From the NCBI GenBank assembly GCA_937907975.1, contig CALEQS010000033.1:1-15150 (forward strand): a stretch of 15,150 bases of DNA, given 5' to 3'. A program made the position numbers and the translations under genes. Below the pieces are notes generated by a model. The model did not search any database. It was not told the DNA's origin and worked only from the letters and a program-made list of their open reading frames with translations. The stretch comes from an uncultured Clostridia bacterium. Lineage in GTDB: Bacteria > Bacillota > Clostridia > Oscillospirales > Oscillospiraceae. Shown in pieces: positions 6,783 through 14,663 of the stretch (position 1 is its first letter; each line of letters begins with the position of its first letter).

Positions 6783-8117
6783 ATGAAATTATCCTTTGGC
6801 GAACGACTTTCCTACGCACTGGGCGACTTCTCCAACAACGGCGCCTATATGTTTGTAGGAACCTTCCTGATCACCTTCCTGACCATCGGCATGGGGCTGA
6901 GCGGCAAAGTCGCCGGCGCGATCATCATGTGCGTCACGATTTTCGATGCCATCAACGATGTGATCATCGGCTCCATCGTAGACAAGGCCCATGGCCGGGG
7001 CGTGAAGTACACTACGTTCCTCCGCTTTGCCATTCTCCCCATGGCAGTGCTGATGGTGCTGCTGTTCTTCTCCCCGAATTTCAGCACCGGCGCAAAAATC
7101 GCCTATTCCGTCATCATCTATGCCATTTACACCGTGGCGCAGACCACCTTCCAGGTGCCCTACGGTTCCCTGTCCGGCGCCATGACCGACAGCAGTGAAG
7201 AGCGCATCACCCTGGGTGCCTTCCGTGACTGGGGCTCCAACCTGGGCGGCTTCCTCATCAACACATTCTCCTCCGTGCTGATCCTGCACTTCGGCGGCGG
7301 CGAGATGAATACCCACGGCTTCTTTATCAGCGCCCTGATCATCGGCATCCTGCTGGTCATCGGCGGCTGCATCCCCGCCTTCTTCTGCAAGGAACGGGTC
7401 CCCGTGGTAGAGACGCAGCAGGGCAATCTGCTGGTCGGCCTGAAGTCTTTTATCCACAACCGCAATGCAGTGGTCGCCACGCTGGTGGTCTGCCTCGTCA
7501 ACTGCGGCATCATGGTGCGCGCCTCCTTCACCGCCTACTACGCCCCCTACTATCTGGGCGACCCAGGCCTGATCGCGCCCATCCTCTCCGTCATGTCGGT
7601 CATTCCTCTGATCGCCATTCTCTTCGTTCCCACCCTCACCAAGAAGCTGGACCGCAAGGTCATGTACTGTATGGCCGGTGTGTGCATGGTGCTGGCCGGT
7701 GCCATTGAGTCCCTCGGTGGTACGCTGGCCACCAGCATCATCTCCTCCATTCTCTGCGGTTTCACCCTCTGCTGCTCCATCACCGTGACCTGGGGCGCCA
7801 TCCCAGACATCGCAGACTACGGCGAGTATGTGACCGGCACCTTCAACCCCGGCACCATCTATTCCACCCTGACCTTTGTCATGAAGCTGGCCACCGCCTT
7901 TGCCAGCATGGGCCTTGGCCTGATCCTGGACGCCTACGGTTTCAACGCCGAGGCTGTGACCGAGACCGCCGTCAACGGCATCCGCCTGTGGTACGGTCTG
8001 ATCCCTGTCATTCTGGGCGTCATCGTCCTGATCGTGGCCCTGTTTTTCAATCTGACGCATAAGAAGCTGGAAGAAGTCCATGTGGAGCTGGACAAACGCC
8101 ATAACAAAGTTCACTGA
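6783..8117 (+). CDS. GPH-family MFS sugar/glycoside:cation symporter (444 aa)
   Basis: The start is ATG at 6783 behind AAGGAG with 9 bases between; in-frame codons further upstream cross the promoter. About twelve hydrophobic segments fill the protein. The GPH signature is in helix 2 and loop 2-3: FDAINDVIIGSIVDKAHGRG (residues 54-73), with D55 and D59 at the same spacing as the cation-binding aspartates of MelB. A later AIPDIADYGEY is also typical of the family. GPH carriers import glycosides, pentosides, hexuronides or other small molecules with H+ or Na+; the substrate here is not readable. It is divergent from a LysR gene and monocistronic, ending at a terminator. Confidence 0.9.
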   Translation: MKLSFGERLSYALGDFSNNGAYMFVGTFLITFLTIGMGLSGKVAGAIIMCVTIFDAINDVIIGSIVDKAHGRGVKYTTFLRFAILPMAVLMVLLFFSPNFSTGAKIAYSVIIYAIYTVAQTTFQVPYGSLSGAMTDSSEERITLGAFRDWGSNLGGFLINTFSSVLILHFGGGEMNTHGFFISALIIGILLVIGGCIPAFFCKERVPVVETQQGNLLVGLKSFIHNRNAVVATLVVCLVNCGIMVRASFTAYYAPYYLGDPGLIAPILSVMSVIPLIAILFVPTLTKKLDRKVMYCMAGVCMVLAGAIESLGGTLATSIISSILCGFTLCCSITVTWGAIPDIADYGEYVTGTFNPGTIYSTLTFVMKLATAFASMGLGLILDAYGFNAEAVTETAVNGIRLWYGLIPVILGVIVLIVALFFNLTHKKLEEVHVELDKRHNKVH

Positions 8118-8142
8118 GTACATCCCATTCCATTCTAAAACG

Positions 8143-8174
8143 GGACCGGCCGGTGCTGATGCACCGACCGGTCC
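8143..8174 (+). terminator. Intrinsic terminator after the symporter gene
   Basis: A 14-bp stem with one mismatch (GGACCGGCCGGTGC, loop TGAT, GCACCGACCGGTCC) is followed by TTTGTTTTTA. It also lies just beyond the stop of the convergent second LysR gene. Confidence 0.88.
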
Positions 8175-8188
8175 TTTGTTTTTATGTG

Positions 8189-9076
8189 TTAAACTATATC
8201 CGCCATACTCTCCTGCACCGCAAGGCAGAAGGCATCCACCACCGGGTTCCAGCTTCCGGCGCGCTGCGCCATGCAGAGCGAGATCCCGCTGTCCAGCGGC
8301 AGAGCGGCCAGACCGTCATACTGCAGGCAGCGGCTGATGGAGTCGAACACACCATACCCGCCGCCCTCAGCAATGCGGCTGAGCATAGTCTCCAGATTGG
8401 GGACCACCTCAACGCGGGGCTGCATCATCTGGGAGAGAAAATAGCTCTGGTTGCTGTCCGTGGAATAGGGGCACTCCTCGCTGGGCTGCACAAAAAAGGT
8501 ATCCTGGTGGAAGTCCGCCAGCACAGGGTGCCCGGGCGTGTGGAGCGGATGTTCGGCGGCATAGACCAGCACGGCGTGGGTCTGGCCGACCAGCGTCACA
8601 TCCAGCCCGGATGAAACAGGGACAGCGGTGCGCACCGACAAAATAGCATCCAGATCGCCGCTCTCCAGCCGCTCGACCAGTTCCCGGAAGGAGTACGCCT
8701 CCATCTGCAGCATGCACTCCGGGCACTGCTCCGCCACCCGCGCCCGAACCCCGGGCAGCACTCCGCTCAGATCCCATGCGGAGAAAAAGCCGATCCGCGC
8801 AGCGGAACGACCGCCGCTCTGTTCCGCACAGCGGCGCAGAAGCGCCTGATAGTCCTGCCGAATGCGGTTCATTCCATCCAGGAACGCCGCTCCGCTACGG
8901 GTGAGCGTCAGTCCGGTCTTTCGATCGCGGTCAAAAATACGGAAGCCCAGTTCCTGCTCCAGCCGGGTGATCTGCACACTGACAGAGGGCTGGCTGACGT
9001 GCAGCTGGGCCGCGGCCAGCGAAATGCTGTGCAGCTGGGCCGCACGAAGTGTATAAGTAAGCTGTAGTTCTGTCAT
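8189..9076 (-). CDS. LysR-type transcriptional regulator of the glycyl-radical operon (295 aa)
   Basis: Start ATG at 9074-9076, with GGGAGGTG close upstream. The winged HTH is at residues 12-45 (LHSISLAAAQLHVSQPSVSV, then QITRLEQELGFRIF) and is followed by a periplasmic-binding-protein-like effector domain. It is divergent from the glycyl radical enzyme homologue, with a perfect palindrome between them that overlaps its own -35. The arrangement indicates negative autoregulation and co-inducer-dependent activation of the enzyme operon. The inducer is unknown but is probably the enzyme's substrate or a related metabolite. Confidence 0.92.
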   Translation of the reverse strand: MTELQLTYTLRAAQLHSISLAAAQLHVSQPSVSVQITRLEQELGFRIFDRDRKTGLTLTRSGAAFLDGMNRIRQDYQALLRRCAEQSGGRSAARIGFFSAWDLSGVLPGVRARVAEQCPECMLQMEAYSFRELVERLESGDLDAILSVRTAVPVSSGLDVTLVGQTHAVLVYAAEHPLHTPGHPVLADFHQDTFFVQPSEECPYSTDSNQSYFLSQMMQPRVEVVPNLETMLSRIAEGGGYGVFDSISRCLQYDGLAALPLDSGISLCMAQRAGSWNPVVDAFCLAVQESMADIV

Positions 9077-9098
9077 AGCGCACCTCCCAGGTGAGAAC

Positions 9099-9127
9099 AG
9101 TATAGCATAGTCTTATAGTATAGGCAA
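9099..9127 (-). promoter_or_regulatory. Promoter of the second LysR gene
   Basis: On the minus strand, TTGCCT (complement of 9122-9127), 17 bases, then TATACT (complement of 9099-9104). The expected start lies near 9092, giving a short leader. The -35 lies inside the palindromic operator, so a bound regulator would block its own transcription. Confidence 0.6.
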
Positions 9128-9136
9128 ATGCCTATA
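9119..9136. promoter_or_regulatory. LysR operator palindrome between regulator and enzyme operon
   Basis: Perfect inverted repeat TATAGGCA-AA-TGCCTATA. Its centre is about 67 bases before the predicted start of the enzyme operon, which is the usual place of a LysR recognition site, and it covers the regulator's -35. Further ATAG/CTTAT repeats at 9102-9118 extend the symmetry. Confidence 0.75.
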
Positions 9137-9158
9137 TTAAAGCTGACAAAGAATGAAT

Positions 9159-9188
9159 TTGACGCCCCTCCCGCCCCGGTGCTATGCT
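9159..9188 (+). promoter_or_regulatory. Extended -10 promoter of the glycyl-radical operon
   Basis: TTGACG (9159-9164), 18 bases, TATGCT (9183-9188), with TG one base before the -10 (9180-9181). The start would be near 9195, about 22 bases before the ATG. Confidence 0.7.
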
Positions 9189-9216
9189 CTGTCTATCAGA
9201 TAAAGGAGGCGACAGT

Positions 9217-11586
9217 ATGAAGGAATATCAGCTCACGGCGCGGGCACAGGCACTGCGGGACCGGATGGTGGAACAGCCGGCGGTCTGCACGGAACGGGCG
9301 GTCTACCTGACCGAATCCTGGCAGAATACAGAGGGCGTTCCTGCCCCGCTCCGCCGCGCACGGGCACTTCGGAACATATTGGAACATATGACGATCCGCA
9401 TCGAGCCGGGCGAGCTGCTGGTGGGCAATCACACCAGCAAGATCCGGGGCGGCGCCCTGATGCCAGAGCTGAGCAGCGACTGGATTCTGGCAGAAATGGA
9501 CACTCTGTCCACCCGGGAGTATGACCCCTATCAGGATCCGAATGAGGCGGAAAAAGAGGCCATGCGCCACTGCGTCTCCTACTGGAGCGGCCGCTCTCTG
9601 CGCAGCCAGATGGAGCATCTGGTGCCGCCAGAGCTGCAGGAATACGACCATGTGGCGGTGTCCAGCTTCGGCTTCTGCGAAAACGGCCACTACCCCGCCC
9701 ATGTCGCCATCGACTACGCCCTGCTGCTCCGGGAGGGGCTTTCCGGCATGGCGGAGCGGATCCGCGCCCGGATGGCACGGCTGACCTATTCCGACCCGGA
9801 AGACCTGTCCCGCCGTCCCATGCTCCAGGCCATGCTGGAGAGCTACGAAGCAGTGGAGTGCTTTGCCGCGCGCTACGCCGCGCTGGCCGAGGAGCAGGCC
9901 AAGACCGCATCCCAGCCCCGGCAGGCGGAGTTGGAGGAGATCGCCCGCATCTGCCGCAAGGTGCCCCATGCCCCGGCAGACTCCTTCCGGGAGGCACTTC
10001 AATCCTGCTGGTTTCTCTATGTGTGCCTGATGCTGGAGGGCTGGGGCGCCGGTATGTCCATGGGCCGCATGGATCAGTATCTGGAGCCATATTACGAGCG
10101 GGACATCGCGGCCGGCGTTCTGACGGACGACGAAGCCCGGGAGCTGCTCAGTCTTATGATGATCAAAATGAACGCGGTCATCAATCCTCAGGACGGCATT
10201 GTGGCGACCATGATGACCGGCTCTCCCTGTATGCAGGGCATCACCATCGGCGGCTGCACCCGTGCAGGCGAGGACGCGGTCAATGCAATGTCTTACCTGA
10301 TCCTGGACGCCGAACGGGCGGTCGGACTGACCGGCGAGGACGTAGTGGTACGCATTCACCCGAAGAATCCGCCGGAATTTGTCCGCCGGGCCTGCCAGGT
10401 GGCGCGGGATCTGGGCGGCAAGCTGAAATTTGTCAGCGACACCCAGACCATCCGCTCCCTCGTCTGGACGGGGATCGACGAAGCAGATGCCAACGAATAT
10501 ATCTCCACCGGCTGCCATAATCCAACGATCCCGGCCAAGACCCACGACATCGGCGGCTCCAGCTTCAACTACCCCCTGATCCTAGAGCTGACGCTGAACC
10601 ACGGCCGGGTGCGCGCCACCGGGGCCCAGCTCGGCCTTGACCTGGGCGATCCGGCACAGTTTGAACGCTTCGAGGATCTGCTGGACACCTTTGAGCGCCA
10701 GTTTGAATATGTGATGGAGCGGCTGTTCTACTTCAAAAATGTGGATCTGATGCTCTATCAGCAGTACCCCTGCCCATTGCTGTCCTCCTTCTATGAGGGG
10801 TGCATTGAGCACGGCGACGATCTGTACGATTACCGGGTGCGCACCACCCACACCTCGGCCTTCGCCGGGGCACCCAATGTGGGCGACAGCCTGGCCGCCA
10901 TCAAAAAGACTATCTACGAAGATCATTCTCTGACCTGGCCCCGGCTGCTGGAGCTGCTGGATCACGATCTTGAGGGCGATCCTCAGGCGCTGGCGCTGCT
11001 GCGCCGCGTACCGAAATTCGGCAACAACGAGCCCTATGTGGATGATCTGTTCCGGGACGTGCTGGCCCGCTCCTGCGATTTTCTCCACAGCCACACCGCC
11101 TATGCCGGCGTGGCCACCACGGCGGCCTGTCTGGCCATGACCATCAGCGTGGCCTTTGGCCACATCACCGGGGCACTCCCGGACGGCCGGAAGGCGGGCG
11201 TCCCGCTGGCCGAGGGCGGCATTTCCCCCTATCAGGGGCGCAATACCAGCGGCGTATCCTCCACGCTGGCCTCGGTGGCGGCGCTGGATCAGACCAAGCT
11301 CTCCCACGGCTCCATTCTCAACCTGCGCATTTCTAAAAAAGCGGTGGAGAGCGAGCGCAATCTGGAAAAGCTGGCAGATGCACTGCGGATCTTCTGCGAG
11401 ACCGGCGGCGATCTGGTGCAGTTCAACTTTGTCGACACCAATACGCTGCGGGATGCCCAGCAGCACCCGGAGCGCTACCGCGACCTGCTGGTCCGGGTGG
11501 CGACTTACAGTGCCTACTTTGTGGAGCTGAGCCGGGAGCTGCAGGATGACATCATCGCCCGGTTCGAATTCTCCGACATCGGCTGA
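9217..11586 (+). CDS. Glycyl radical enzyme homologue (PFL-like) lacking the radical glycine (789 aa)
   Basis: Start ATG at 9217, 7 bases after AAAGGAGG. The full-length dehydratase/decarboxylase-type glycyl radical enzyme fold is present: N-terminal RARALRNILEHMTIRIEPGE and GNHTSK (residues 47-74), GFCENGH (152-158), SMGRMDQYLEPYY, the catalytic-loop Cys433 in ISTGCHNP, and the C-terminal domain from about 650 (LPDGRKAGVPLAEGGISPYQ; GGDLVQFNFVDTNTLRDAQ). The family normally ends with RVAGY..., whose Gly carries the radical; here the sequence is RVATYSAYFVELS with Thr763 (codon ACT, 11503-11505). The following conserved RTEH is RFEF. Cys433 is followed by His-Asn instead of the usual x-Glu. 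The gene is otherwise undamaged and is followed 14 bases later by an activase. It may be a degenerate enzyme, a radical-free variant, or one repaired in trans by a separate glycyl radical subunit. Its substrate is unknown. Confidence 0.93.
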   Translation: MKEYQLTARAQALRDRMVEQPAVCTERAVYLTESWQNTEGVPAPLRRARALRNILEHMTIRIEPGELLVGNHTSKIRGGALMPELSSDWILAEMDTLSTREYDPYQDPNEAEKEAMRHCVSYWSGRSLRSQMEHLVPPELQEYDHVAVSSFGFCENGHYPAHVAIDYALLLREGLSGMAERIRARMARLTYSDPEDLSRRPMLQAMLESYEAVECFAARYAALAEEQAKTASQPRQAELEEIARICRKVPHAPADSFREALQSCWFLYVCLMLEGWGAGMSMGRMDQYLEPYYERDIAAGVLTDDEARELLSLMMIKMNAVINPQDGIVATMMTGSPCMQGITIGGCTRAGEDAVNAMSYLILDAERAVGLTGEDVVVRIHPKNPPEFVRRACQVARDLGGKLKFVSDTQTIRSLVWTGIDEADANEYISTGCHNPTIPAKTHDIGGSSFNYPLILELTLNHGRVRATGAQLGLDLGDPAQFERFEDLLDTFERQFEYVMERLFYFKNVDLMLYQQYPCPLLSSFYEGCIEHGDDLYDYRVRTTHTSAFAGAPNVGDSLAAIKKTIYEDHSLTWPRLLELLDHDLEGDPQALALLRRVPKFGNNEPYVDDLFRDVLARSCDFLHSHTAYAGVATTAACLAMTISVAFGHITGALPDGRKAGVPLAEGGISPYQGRNTSGVSSTLASVAALDQTKLSHGSILNLRISKKAVESERNLEKLADALRIFCETGGDLVQFNFVDTNTLRDAQQHPERYRDLLVRVATYSAYFVELSRELQDDIIARFEFSDIG

Positions 11587-11600
11587 AAGGAGGCGTCCCC

Positions 11601-12524
11601 ATGGAACAGACTCCGCTCCGCGCCCCGGTCTTTAATCTGGTCAACGGCTCTTTCGTGGATGGACCAGGCATCCGGACGACGATTTTTCTGAAGGGATGCC
11701 GCCTGCACTGCAAATGGTGCTGCAACCCGGAGGGGCAGTCCTTTCAGCCGGAAATCCGCTTTCTCGCCACCCACTGCCGCTCCGGCTGCTCAGACTGTGT
11801 ATCCGCCTGCCCGGCGGGAGCGATCCGTTTGGAAAACGGGAGGCCGGAAATCGACCGGACCAAATGCACCGGCTGCGGCCGGTGCGAGACGGCCTGCTTT
11901 GAGGATGCACTCCGGCTGTTCGGTAAATGGTACACCCCAGAGGAACTGATGGGCCGCATCCGGCGGGAAAAGCCCTATCTGACCCGCTCCGGCGGCGGCG
12001 TGACCATCGGCGGCGGCGAGGCCACCTGCTGGAGCGCCTTCTGCCGGGAGCTGATCCGGCTGTGTCACGCAGAGGGCATTCAGGCGGCCATCGACTCCTG
12101 CGGCTATCCCTGCACCGAGGAGACCCTCGCCGCACTGGATGCGGCAGATCTGGTGCTGTTTGATCTGAAGGGCATGAACTCCGCACGACACCGGGAGAAT
12201 ACCGGTGCCGGAAACGAGGAGATCCTGCACACCTTTGAGCACCTGCGCACCACAAACAAGCCGGTGATCGTGCGCACTCCGCTGGTGCCGGGGTATAACG
12301 ACAGCCCGGAGGAGCTGGCGGCGCTGGGGCGGCTGCTGCACGAAAGTCCAAATGTACAGCGGGTCGACCTGATGCCCTATCACGAGTACGGCGTCTCCAA
12401 ATACGCAGAGATCGGCCTCGCCTATCCGCTGGCCGGAAAGGTGGAGCCCTATACTCAGGATCAGGTACGGCTGCTACTGGATTTTTTCCGCGCCTATCAC
12501 CCAAACGTGCAGATCGGAGGGTGA
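11601..12524 (+). CDS. Glycyl radical enzyme activating enzyme, radical SAM (307 aa)
   Basis: Start ATG at 11601, 8 bases after AAAGGAGG, 14 bases behind the enzyme gene and clearly in its operon. The radical-SAM cluster is Cys33-x3-Cys37-x2-Cys40 (GCRLHCKWCC). A ferredoxin-like insert follows, with two four-Cys groups: 59, 63, 66, 70 and 89, 92, 95, 99. The SAM-binding GGE motif reads GGGVTIGGGEAT, and DLKGMNSARHRENTG matches the family's later motif. Length and domains are normal for activases of the dehydratase/decarboxylase branch. These enzymes abstract a hydrogen from the partner's glycine using 5'-deoxyadenosyl radical. No residue loss is seen, which makes the absence of the target glycine in its neighbour more puzzling. 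Confidence 0.93.
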   Translation: MEQTPLRAPVFNLVNGSFVDGPGIRTTIFLKGCRLHCKWCCNPEGQSFQPEIRFLATHCRSGCSDCVSACPAGAIRLENGRPEIDRTKCTGCGRCETACFEDALRLFGKWYTPEELMGRIRREKPYLTRSGGGVTIGGGEATCWSAFCRELIRLCHAEGIQAAIDSCGYPCTEETLAALDAADLVLFDLKGMNSARHRENTGAGNEEILHTFEHLRTTNKPVIVRTPLVPGYNDSPEELAALGRLLHESPNVQRVDLMPYHEYGVSKYAEIGLAYPLAGKVEPYTQDQVRLLLDFFRAYHPNVQIGG

Positions 12525-12560
12525 AGGTGCGTACCCGGTCGATTCTCTTGAGCAAAATAC

Positions 12561-12597
12561 AGGGCAACGCCTCCGACTAAGTCGGAGGCGTTGCCCT
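12561..12597 (-). terminator. Bidirectional stem-loop between convergent operons
   Basis: A perfect 17-bp stem (AGGGCAACGCCTCCGAC, loop TAA, and its complement). On the minus strand it is followed by GTATTTTGCT, so it best serves the operon coming from the right. It also lies past the stop of the activase gene. Confidence 0.85.
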
Positions 12598-12626
12598 TAC
12601 CGGTGCTGTGCCCGCTGTATTCCATT

Positions 12627-13223
12627 TCACTCCACGCCAAACCGATGCTTTGCCGCCTGGCTGAGGTACCACGCAGTGCCTTCCACGCCGAGAAATGCAG
12701 AATCGATCTGAATATCCTTGTTTTCATCCGGCATATAGCCGGCGTAGCGCATATGGTATGCAATACGGGCCTGATCCACATCCCGGATCATCTTTTTCGC
12801 CTCCCGGGGTGTCATGGCCAGGTTATTGACGCAGTTGTCATACTTGTTCTCATAGCTGGTGTAAATATACACCCGCATGAGATTTTTCTTTTCCCGCAGC
12901 ACATAGTCCGCGCACCGTCCAACGATGATGCAGCTCTCCCGATCCGCAAGTTCTGTAATAATATCCTGCTGCGCGCGAAACACCTTATTCTGTAGGTCGG
13001 AGGTCATATTTCCCAGCGGAAAGCGCATGGAAAAATAGCTGCCCGGGGCACGCTCCTCCACGTCTGAAATAGTCGGCACCGGCAGCTGCAGCTGCTTGGA
13101 CACCTCCTCGACAATGTCCCGGTCATAGTACATGATCCCCAGTATTTCAGACATCCTTCTGGCAATGGGACGGCCCAGACTGCCAAATTCACGCGAGATC
13201 GTGATGATATAGTGTTCACTCAT
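12627..13223 (-). CDS. Cytidylate-kinase-like family protein (198 aa)
   Basis: Start ATG at 13221-13223, with GGGAGGTG upstream, 17 bases past the stop of the ABC ATPase gene. The N-terminus IITISREFGSLGRPIARRMS (6-25) is the P-loop region of the cytidylate-kinase-2 type, with the GS-x-GR form seen in clostridial members, followed by YYDRDIVEE and the central CIIVGRCADYVLREKKNLMR. Such proteins are P-loop nucleotide phosphotransferase relatives whose substrates are mostly unknown; they are distinct from the housekeeping Cmk. The fourth-gene position suggests co-expression with amino acid uptake, and it ends at the stem-loop terminator. Confidence 0.85.
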   Translation of the reverse strand: MSEHYIITISREFGSLGRPIARRMSEILGIMYYDRDIVEEVSKQLQLPVPTISDVEERAPGSYFSMRFPLGNMTSDLQNKVFRAQQDIITELADRESCIIVGRCADYVLREKKNLMRVYIYTSYENKYDNCVNNLAMTPREAKKMIRDVDQARIAYHMRYAGYMPDENKDIQIDSAFLGVEGTAWYLSQAAKHRFGVE

Positions 13224-13240
13224 ACTGCTGCACCTCCCAC

Positions 13241-13969
13241 TCAAAGCACGCTTTCCAGAAAGTTCCGGCAGCGCTCAGTTTTCGGATGTTGGAACAGCTC
13301 CTCCGGCGGGGCCTCCTCCACAATATAGCCATCGTCCATAAACAGGATGCGGTCAGCCACATCCCGGGCAAAGCCCATTTCATGGGTCACCACGATCATG
13401 GTCATGCCCTCCTTTGCCAGCTGCTTCATGACGTCCAGCACCTCGCCCACCATTTCGGGGTCGAGAGCGGAAGTGGGTTCGTCAAACAGCATGATCTTCG
13501 GCTGCATACACAGCGCCCGGGCAATGGCCACGCGCTGTTTCTGGCCGCCGGACAGCGTCACCGGATAGACATTTTTCTTTTCCAGCAGACCAACACGCTC
13601 CAGATACATCTCAGCCCGCTTGACCGCCTCCTCCTTACTGGCAGTTTTCAGCATGACCGGTGCCACCGTCATGTTTTCCAGTACTGTCAGATGCGGAAAC
13701 AGATTAAAGTGCTGGAACACCATGCCGATATTCTGCCGAAAGGCGTTCAGATTCTTTACCGCGTCGATCTCCTCGCCAAGGATGCGGATCGTTCCGCCCT
13801 GTTTGTCCTCCAGTCGGTTCAGGCAGCGCAGCGTGGTGGATTTGCCGGAGCCGGACGGCCCGATCAGGCAGATCACCTCGCCATCCGCCACATCAAAGGA
13901 GATATCCTTCAACACTTCCAGATCACCGAAGTTCTTTTTCAAGTGGGTGACTTCTACAATTTTTCCCAT
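13241..13969 (-). CDS. Polar amino acid ABC transporter, ATP-binding protein (242 aa)
   Basis: Start ATG at 13967-13969, behind GAGGAGGGTG, 13 bases past the permease stop; an upstream in-frame start would overlap the permease gene. All ATPase motifs are present: Walker A GPSGSGKST (37-45), Q-loop Q86, signature LSGGQ (139-143), Walker B LFDEPTSALD with D163-E164, and switch His196 (VVTHEMGFA). The sequence is of the GlnQ/HisP class, which powers uptake of polar amino acids with the permease and binding protein beside it. The amino acid carried is not readable. Confidence 0.95.
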   Translation of the reverse strand: MGKIVEVTHLKKNFGDLEVLKDISFDVADGEVICLIGPSGSGKSTTLRCLNRLEDKQGGTIRILGEEIDAVKNLNAFRQNIGMVFQHFNLFPHLTVLENMTVAPVMLKTASKEEAVKRAEMYLERVGLLEKKNVYPVTLSGGQKQRVAIARALCMQPKIMLFDEPTSALDPEMVGEVLDVMKQLAKEGMTMIVVTHEMGFARDVADRILFMDDGYIVEEAPPEELFQHPKTERCRNFLESVL

Positions 13970-13982
13970 AACTGCACCCTCC

Positions 13983-14636
13983 TCACCGTCTGTCATAGCT
14001 CAGTTTCTGCTCAATGCGCTTGGAAACGAAAGTCAGCGCGGTGATCAGAACCACATAAATGATAAGGGCAAAGGAATAGATCTCAAATGCCTTGTAGTTG
14101 CGGGCAATGATGGTCTTTGCCGACATCGTCAGCTCTGTCACGCTGATGGCGGACAAAATCGACGTATCCTTCAACGCCGCAATAAACTGGTTCATCAGGG
14201 ATGGGATCATGATCTTGAACGCCTGGGGCAGAATAATCTTCCGCATGGCCTGAAAATAGCTCATGCCAAGGCTTCTGGCCGCCTCCATCTGGCCGGGATC
14301 CACCGCCTGAATGCCGCCGCGGAAGATCTCCGCAATAAAGGCGGAACAGTTCAGGCCGAGGATCAGAATGGCCGCCGCCAGCACCGGCATACTGTTTTTG
14401 ATAATTCCGAAGTAGAGGAACAGCGCCAGGATCATCAGCGGAATACCCCGGATGATGGTGATATACACATTGGCTGCTCTCCGCAGCACCGCGCCCTTGC
14501 TGAGAGACATCAGGCACAGGACGATGCCCAGCAGGGTGCCCAGCGCCACGCCGCCGATGGCGATGATGATCGTATTTTTCAACCCCAGCAACAGCAGGGG
14601 AATGTACTTGACAAAGAGCCCAAAGTATTCAGCCAT
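13983..14636 (-). CDS. Polar amino acid ABC transporter, permease (217 aa)
   Basis: Start ATG at 14634-14636, after GAGGAGGAAAAG. It has five or so membrane helices in the HisM/GlnP arrangement, with the N-terminal LLLGLKNTIIIA, the RGIPLMILALFLYFG segment and the ATPase-coupling EAA loop (GQMEAARSLGMSYFQAMRKI, then ILPQAF, about 117-142). Single permease genes of this type usually form a homodimer. It is located between the binding protein gene and the ATPase gene in one transcript. Confidence 0.95.
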   Translation of the reverse strand: MAEYFGLFVKYIPLLLLGLKNTIIIAIGGVALGTLLGIVLCLMSLSKGAVLRRAANVYITIIRGIPLMILALFLYFGIIKNSMPVLAAAILILGLNCSAFIAEIFRGGIQAVDPGQMEAARSLGMSYFQAMRKIILPQAFKIMIPSLMNQFIAALKDTSILSAISVTELTMSAKTIIARNYKAFEIYSFALIIYVVLITALTFVSKRIEQKLSYDRR

Positions 14637-14663
14637 GGCGCTTTTCCTCCTCAGGAACGTAAT

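Noticed and set aside
6789..8123. Minus-strand open frame of 444 codons opposite the symporter
   Set aside because: It is rich in His, Asp, Gly and Gln with no domain pattern. This is the expected antisense shadow of a membrane-protein gene.
9196..11466. Several long minus-strand open frames opposite the glycyl radical enzyme gene
   Set aside because: They have no ribosome sites and no recognisable motifs, and the plus strand has a complete conserved protein.
9217..11586. Naming the enzyme as pyruvate formate-lyase or a specific dehydratase
   Set aside because: The catalytic Cys is not in a Cys-Cys pair, the Cys-x-Glu of known dehydratases is absent, and the radical glycine is missing, so no specific reaction can be supported.
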